From Gammaproteobacteria bacterium (GTDB taxonomy: Bacteria > Pseudomonadota > Gammaproteobacteria > GCA-001735895), in the NCBI GenBank assembly GCA_030066085.1, contig JASJCI010000029.1, positions 26,199-90,198 on the forward strand: 64,000 nucleotides of DNA, in the 5' to 3' direction. Below, piece by piece: positions 63,997 through 64,000 of the stretch. Each line of letters opens with the position of its first letter. Positions within the stretch are counted from its first letter, which is position 1. The translations under genes and the position numbers were made by a program. The notes under the pieces are model-generated. The model was given only the letters and a program-made list of their open reading frames with translations. It searched no databases and was not told the DNA's origin.

Positions 63997-64000
63997 TAGG

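Overview
The window looks like chromosomal DNA of a GC-rich, probably free-living gammaproteobacterium. It carries an MSHA-type pilus locus, a PilV/W/X/Y1/E minor-pilin operon, a glnA-ntrB-ntrC cluster and a priA-argS-SPOR block, and almost every recognisable protein resembles gammaproteobacterial families. No genus can be named. There is no phage, integrase, insertion sequence, rRNA, convincing tRNA or CRISPR array. Coding density is high and many neighbouring genes overlap by ATGA.

Layout. (1) 1-14,325, plus strand: the 3' end of a sigma-54 activator, then mshM, mshL, mshN-like, mshE, mshG, mshI/J/K-like genes and two prepilin-like genes. (2) 14,422-19,317: a membrane histidine kinase, and an ABC-2 permease that diverges from a shared CATG start site. 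Next come a TPR-like membrane protein, a pilin gene behind a good -24/-12 promoter, and an ABC ATPase. (3) 19,522-25,254, minus strand: ntrC, ntrB, glnA, a cation diffusion facilitator, a TusA-like protein and an MnmA-like PP-loop enzyme. The NtrC-like protein has no AAA+ domain. The glnA upstream region shows an NtrC palindrome and a sigma-70-like core but no visible -24/-12 element. (4) 25,343-32,066, minus strand: fimT, pilV, pilW, pilX, pilY1, a pilY2-like gene and pilE, the tip and minor-pilin set of a second type IVa pilus.

(5) 32,199-40,698: trmB, an SLC13-type transporter with RCK_C domains, a prkB/DsrE-like/tatD operon, a nested inverted-repeat element, an NRDE protein, sbmA and hemH. 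(6) 40,699-41,237: an AT-rich non-coding stretch with two perfect inverted DnaA boxes. (7) 41,238-52,539: priA, argS, a SPOR protein, a YgjP-like metalloprotease, an ornithine-cyclodeaminase-family gene overlapping an aromatic ammonia-lyase homologue that lacks the MIO triad, a membrane-anchored unknown, a sterol-desaturase-family protein and rlmG. (8) 52,578-57,216, minus strand: DUF2207 and LemA, then a Csd6/Pgp2-like L,D-carboxypeptidase/transpeptidase and a TPR protein. (9) 57,298-63,851, plus strand: a 5'-3' exonuclease, rluE, a fructosamine kinase, and a polar amino-acid ABC transporter next to a GbuA-like ureohydrolase.

How the genes work together. The first 19 kb appears to be one surface-pilus module. 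The sigma-54 activator and histidine kinase flank the assembly genes, and the pilin inside the module has a sigma-54 promoter. MshE carries c-di-GMP-binding MshEN repeats. The ABC-2 exporter around the pilin recalls Myxococcus PilGHI. The nitrogen cluster seems to have dropped sigma-54 activation: its NtrC-like regulator is receiver plus Fis-type DNA-binding domain only. The strongest candidates for new biology are this shortened NtrC circuit, the pilin/ABC/two-component module with its threonine-repeat MshN, and the MIO-less lyase paired with an OCD-family protein.
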